64,000 bases of DNA from Embleya scabrispora (GTDB taxonomy: Bacteria; Actinomycetota; Actinomycetes; Streptomycetales; Streptomycetaceae): NCBI RefSeq assembly GCF_002024165.1, contig NZ_MWQN01000001.1, positions 3,823,365 to 3,887,364 on the forward strand. The letters are read 5' to 3'. Numbering within the stretch: position 1 is the first letter of the stretch; every line of letters starts with the position of its first letter. The notes beneath the pieces were generated by a model. That model ran no database searches. It was not told where the DNA came from and was given only the letters and a program-made list of their open reading frames with translations. Below, one piece after another: positions 62,530 to 64,000 of the stretch. A program made the translations under genes and the position numbers.

Positions 62530-63921
62530 TCAGATGAGTGTGAGCGTGAGTGTGCCCGTGTACGTGCCGGGGACGGTGAGGCCGGGGACGCCGAGTTTGA
62601 GGGCGCCGCCGCATTCGAAGGAGCCCGCACTGGCGCCGGGCGCCGACGAGCACAGCGTGCGTGCTCGGCCGAGGCCGGTGCCCGGGTCGGCCTGGGCGCC
62701 CGGGGTCACCGAAGCGGTGGTGCCCCCGGTGGGGAGCGTGCCGGTGACCGACTTGGCGGTGGGGGTCCAGCCGAGGTTGTCGCCGACGATCCGGCCGCCG
62801 GCCGAGGTCAGGTCGCTTGCCTGGCCGGTCAGCGTCCACCCGGCATTGGTGCCGCGTGCGTCGGAGACGGTGAGCGGGTTGAGCGCGCCGCCGGTGAAGG
62901 CGTCCTTGCCGTTGAGGGTGACGCCCGGGAGTGCGACGTCGGTGCCGCCGACGCCCAGGGTCAGCGGGCCGCCCTGCACGTCGGTGGTGATCACCTGGTA
63001 GCCGGTGCCGGGGCCCGGGTTGGTCGGGGCCTTGAACGCGACCGGGACGAAGGTGTCCTGGCTGCGGTCCGGCGAGCCGTGTGCGGCGAAGGCGACGACG
63101 TGGCAGGTGGTGACGGCGCAGTCGTACTCGACGCCGTCCTTGTTCTTGTACTTGGCCTTCATGCCGTCGAGGGTCAGCGAGAAGCTGCCGTCGGCGTTCA
63201 GCTTGGCCTGGCCCGGCGAGTTGCCCGGGGTGGTGCGCACCCACTTGGTCGCCTGGTACGGCGCGGGGTTGGTGTTCCAGTCGGCGCCCTTGGGGCCGAA
63301 CGCGACGTAGACGCCGTTGCCGCCGTCGCGCACCGGGTCGAAACCGGTGCCGGTGACGGTGAAGTTCTGGCCGTCGGGGTTCGCGCCCGTGGCCGGGGTC
63401 ACCGTGAGCTTGGGCGCCGGCGGTGGGGTGGTGTTCTTGAACGCGACCGGCGTGAAGGTGTCCTGGCTGCGGTCGGTCATGCTCGCGCCGTGCGCGGCGA
63501 AGGTGACGACGCGGCACTCCTGCTTGAGGCAGTCCACCTCCTTGCCGTTGCCGTCGGTGTACTTCGCCTTGACGTCGAGCGTGGTGGTGAAGGCGCCGTC
63601 GGCGCTCATCTTGCTGCCGGCGACCCACGCCTGGGCGCCGTAGGCGCCCGCGTTGGTGTAGTAGTCGTCGATCTTCGGGCCGAACAGGACGTAGACCCCG
63701 TTGCCGGAGTTGCGGGTCTTGTCGAAACCGGTGCCGTTCACGGTGATCGTGGCGCCGTCGGGATCGATGCCGACGCTGGGCGACACGCTCACCGCCGGGG
63801 TCCCGGCGGCCTGCGCGGGCGAGGCGAGGCTCACGCCGGCCACGGCCAGGGCGCCGGTCGCGCCGATCGCCCCCCAGCGGATCAGGCGGCTCGCGGGCCT
63901 GTGCCGCGTTCCGTTGGTCAT
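62530..63921 (-). CDS. Secreted surface protein with two copies of an unrecognised beta domain and a WxL-like C-terminus
   Basis: A 463-residue secreted protein: signal peptide (WGAIGATGALAVAGVSLASPAQA), two tandem domains of about 125 residues (SVSPSVGIDPDGATITVNGTGF ... GVYVLFGPKIDDYYTNAGAYGAQAWV ... CLKQECRVVTFAAHG; then TVTPATGANPDGQNFTVTGTGF ... GVYVAFGPKGADWNTNPAPYQATKWV ... CAVTTCHVVAFAAHGSPDRSQDTFVPVAF), and a C-terminal part with DARGTNAGWTLTGQASDL and NLGWTP, reminiscent of WxL domains. Each repeat has a Cys pair. The GGAGGAG site makes ATG 63921 the start. With the DUF916 protein it suggests a surface complex; ligand unknown. Confidence 0.8.
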   Translation of the reverse strand: MTNGTRHRPASRLIRWGAIGATGALAVAGVSLASPAQAAGTPAVSVSPSVGIDPDGATITVNGTGFDKTRNSGNGVYVLFGPKIDDYYTNAGAYGAQAWVAGSKMSADGAFTTTLDVKAKYTDGNGKEVDCLKQECRVVTFAAHGASMTDRSQDTFTPVAFKNTTPPPAPKLTVTPATGANPDGQNFTVTGTGFDPVRDGGNGVYVAFGPKGADWNTNPAPYQATKWVRTTPGNSPGQAKLNADGSFSLTLDGMKAKYKNKDGVEYDCAVTTCHVVAFAAHGSPDRSQDTFVPVAFKAPTNPGPGTGYQVITTDVQGGPLTLGVGGTDVALPGVTLNGKDAFTGGALNPLTVSDARGTNAGWTLTGQASDLTSAGGRIVGDNLGWTPTAKSVTGTLPTGGTTASVTPGAQADPGTGLGRARTLCSSAPGASAGSFECGGALKLGVPGLTVPGTYTGTLTLTLI

Positions 63922-63955
63922 CCTTGGCTCCTCCATCTGGCAGTGTGCACAGGGC

Positions 63956-63990
63956 GGCGCCCGGACCTATTAGCGGTAGGTCCGGGCGCC
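63956..63990. terminator. Long hairpin upstream of the last surface gene
   Basis: A perfect 14-bp stem (GGCGCCCGGACCTA and its complement) with a TTAGCGG loop, 34 bases before the surface gene start. It probably ends a gene beyond the window. Confidence 0.7.
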
Positions 63991-64000
63991 GTCCGTACGG

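Noticed and set aside
61979-63628. Basic 549-codon frame across the repeat element and the surface gene
   Set aside because: It reads the surface gene in the wrong frame and the repeat as low-complexity peptide, with no start signal.

Overview
The window is GC-rich actinobacterial DNA of streptomycete type. Many starts are GTG with GGAGG-like sites, genes overlap by ATGA/GTGA, and the right half has a Streptomyces-like order (otsB, groEL, cspA, thrC, cysO-like, gpgS, otsA). FbiC (coenzyme F420) and a shared-ATPase style sugar ABC cluster fit the same group. I cannot name the genus; a non-Streptomyces member of the Streptomycetales is plausible, because a large steroid-type catabolic block is present.

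Left part (about 1.4-28.4 kb): a catabolic island that looks like the KstR2/HIP section of mycobacterial cholesterol degradation. fadD3, echA20, ipdA, ipdB, ipdC and fadA6 homologues are recognisable. With them come three further crotonases, three acyl-CoA dehydrogenases, a second AMP-forming ligase, an NDP-forming acyl-CoA synthetase, an HsaB-like flavin reductase, two SDRs, a luciferase-like oxidoreductase, an MMPL transporter and an amidohydrolase. Nine copies of one 15-bp palindrome, consensus CTGACGNNCCRTCAG, lie before nearly every transcription unit and in every divergent promoter here. The TetR-type regulator at 9355-10005, in an operon behind one copy, is the obvious candidate reader. 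Two arrays of degenerate 21-bp repeats with about 65-bp spacing sit inside this island.

Middle (28.4-47.8 kb): a small toxin-antitoxin-like pair, fbiC, an ADP-ribosylglycohydrolase, an amino-sugar locus (nagA, ROK kinase, a DeoR regulator with a frameshift, a substrate-binding lipoprotein and two permeases, with a DasR-like site), a cupin, a DUF3263/LytR_C pair, otsB, a secreted M14 peptidase, a HelD/HelR-like ATPase and an HD-domain protein.

48.5-51.3 kb: the most striking part. A Ro60/Rsr-architecture protein (helical N-terminus plus vWA with an intact MIDAS) is translationally coupled to an ARPP-1-like protein. Immediately upstream on the same strand are two tandem RNA elements of about 105 nt. 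Each has a perfect closing stem, an identical internal loop and a covarying second stem; the first also encloses a tRNA-like domain with a canonical T-arm. I interpret these as bacterial Y RNAs (YrlA type) beside a divergent Ro60-like protein.

Right end (51.3-64 kb): a Uma2-family gene, groEL behind a CIRCE array, a cold-shock gene, thrC with a sulfur-carrier gene ending in GGC behind a clear SAM-I riboswitch, gpgS, otsA, and a three-gene cell-surface cluster interrupted by a dispersed repeat whose other copy lies at 46.8 kb.
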